Assembly: GCF_037893015.1 (NCBI RefSeq)
Contig: NC_133660.1
Span: forward strand, 281,791,067 to 281,855,066
Direction: 5' to 3'
Origin: Macrotis lagotis
Lineage: Eukaryota > Chordata > Mammalia > Peramelemorphia > Peramelidae
Length of the DNA stretch: 64,000 bases
Position numbers and translations under genes: made by a program. Shown here piece by piece: positions 62,618 to 64,000 of this stretch (positions are counted from its first letter, which is position 1; each line of letters opens with the position of its first letter). Under the pieces are notes generated by a model. The model saw only the letters and a list, made by a program, of their open reading frames with translations. It was not told where the DNA came from and ran no database searches.

Positions 62618-62796
62618 CGTGGTAGGTCTCTGCACCATGTTCTCCAATCTGGTGTGGCTGAATTCCAGGCTGATGACATTATAGAGTTTCTCACGCTCTT
62701 CCTCTGGAGTCTCATAGTATCGGGTCCACTGGGCCATGGTCATTTCAATGCCTTTCTGAGTGTTCACATCCATGACATCCACCATTCGACGGCTCC
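62618..62796 (-). CDS. KDM2A: KDM2A exon, residues 104-162 (pre-JmjC region)
   Basis: 59 codons, first two bases completing Gly103. [15 protein letters not shown] then [17 protein letters not shown] and ending M-V-Q-R-P-T-T. First exon of the gene inside the window. Donor is GTAATT, weaker than the others, and acceptor 'gacag'. The coding exons before it lie past the right edge. Confidence 0.97.
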
Positions 62797-64000
62797 CTGT
62801 CATAAAAGGCTTATTTTTGGTGTGTGTGCACTGAGGAACCAGTAAAATCAGCCAAATGATAATAGACCACATCTTCTTTCTAATCTACTAAAAGTTACTT
62901 GAATAGTTTTAGTCAACTCCTTTAAGTGCCACCAAAGAGAGGGAGAGGCATGATGAAGTTATTAGCAAGTACTCTAATGTCCTTTAACTGCTGATCAGGT
63001 GAGGGTTCGAGAGACTTTCATCAGGAGAATAAACATGAGAAATCAGCCCACTTTTCCCAGCTGATTGGGGTGCTGTTCCTCCTTAAATTTATAATCACTT
63101 TTCCAATTGAATCAATGGAAGTTGGTTTGTAATGTAGAATTAATTCAAATATTTGTTAGATTCTCATTATATGCAAGTATCACTTTTCTCTTGGATAAAA
63201 TGGCAGTAACAGCAGTTCCTAAATTAGTGATGTTGTGTAAGGATTCAATGAGATGTCTATAATGCACTTGTCAAATCTAAACTATTTACTATTTCTAGAT
63301 GGGAAGTATAATGACCCTTGAAGACACAGCGATGAATTAGGCAAGGTGAGTATGAACTTATCATCTAGGAGAGGATATAAAGAAAATTGTTAACTGCCAT
63401 AGGAATGATATAAAGAAAGTTCTCAGGAAAAGAGGGAGAGTAAGAAAGCAAAACTGAATAAGCTTGAGGAGAGAAAGAGACAGAGACAGAAAATAGGGGC
63501 AGAGAGGCTACTTCTGCCTCTAGAAGTCAGGAGAGATTTCATAGCAAAAATAGCCCTGAGTGGATGCCATGGACAGAATCCTGGTGAGAACCCATGCTCA
63601 CAGAAAAAGGGAAAGCTTGGAAGGAGACAATGATTAGAAAGCAAAAAAGCAAGATAATAAGCCAAAGTGAAACTGAAGAGTCTGAGGCCTGACAGTACTG
63701 TGTCCAATGAGGTAGAAAGTTCCAAGTGGATTAGGCCTGAACCCTCAAGCTAGCCCAGTACAGGCATTGGAGTTGACAACATTTATAAACTAAATGCCCC
63801 TTAAGAACTTGTAACAGAGATGGAAGACAGACAATATCCAAGGGGACCAGACAATGTGACTACAATATGGTTGTTGGGAGCAGACTACAAGTATAAATAA
63901 AATATAAATTATTATGTATTAAAAACTTCAATCATCTTCTATGTTAAAGGAAAAAGTGGAATTTCCTCTATATTAGCAAAAATGAGTACTAAAAATCTGG
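62797..64000 (-). other. KDM2A: KDM2A upstream intron (partial)
   Basis: No exon or clear repeat is seen. The preceding exon (ending V-K-M-C-V-G in other mammals) is not in the window. Confidence 0.6.

Overview
The window is genomic DNA of a marsupial mammal. It holds the 3' two thirds of one host gene, KDM2A (FBXL11; the histone H3K36 demethylase with JmjC, CXXC, PHD, F-box and LRR parts), on the minus strand. The organism call rests on two things: the KDM2A exons are almost identical to the mammalian protein, and the repeats are marsupial types. These are a tRNA-derived SINE of about 150 bp that recurs on both strands, L1/HAL1-like LINE 3' ends, and older L2 and MIR copies. I cannot tell opossum from a dasyurid or another marsupial.

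Layout. From 1 to about 26.2 kb lies an intergenic repeat graveyard with no convincing host exon: LINE fragments nested in one another, SINEs with readable target-site duplications, L2, one probable solo LTR and one recent 0.43-kb direct duplication. From about 27.0 to 28.9 kb lies a very CpG-dense, G/C-rich block that covers the KDM2A 3' end and most of its 3' UTR. From 29.18 to 62.80 kb lie 16 coding exons of KDM2A in reverse order. They encode about 1,058 residues (human-like numbering 104 to 1161) and end in a normal stop. The first ~103 residues and the main promoter lie beyond the right edge. All splice sites I placed are GT-AG, and reading phase is kept across every junction.

How the parts work together. 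The right-hand exons (54.2-62.8 kb) make the catalytic JmjC half, with Fe(II) ligands H212, D214 and H284. The 9.4-kb intron between 37.7 and 47.1 kb holds a CpG-rich, polypurine-rich block at about 38.8-41.0 kb. This is placed where mammals start the short, demethylase-less KDM2A isoform, whose start Met543 is intact in the exon at 35938-36204. Exons from there on encode the CpG-island-binding CXXC finger, the PHD finger, an HP1-type LxVxL motif, the F-box and the leucine-rich repeats. The gene therefore shows a two-promoter layout, and the CpG-binding protein it encodes could act on its own internal and 3' CpG-rich blocks (inference).

I found no operon, CRISPR array, RNA gene or unknown protein system. 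The most useful leads are the internal promoter block, the CpG island in the 3' UTR, the polypurine tracts inside introns, the LINE units that lack an ORF2 region, and the nested or duplicated repeat structures.
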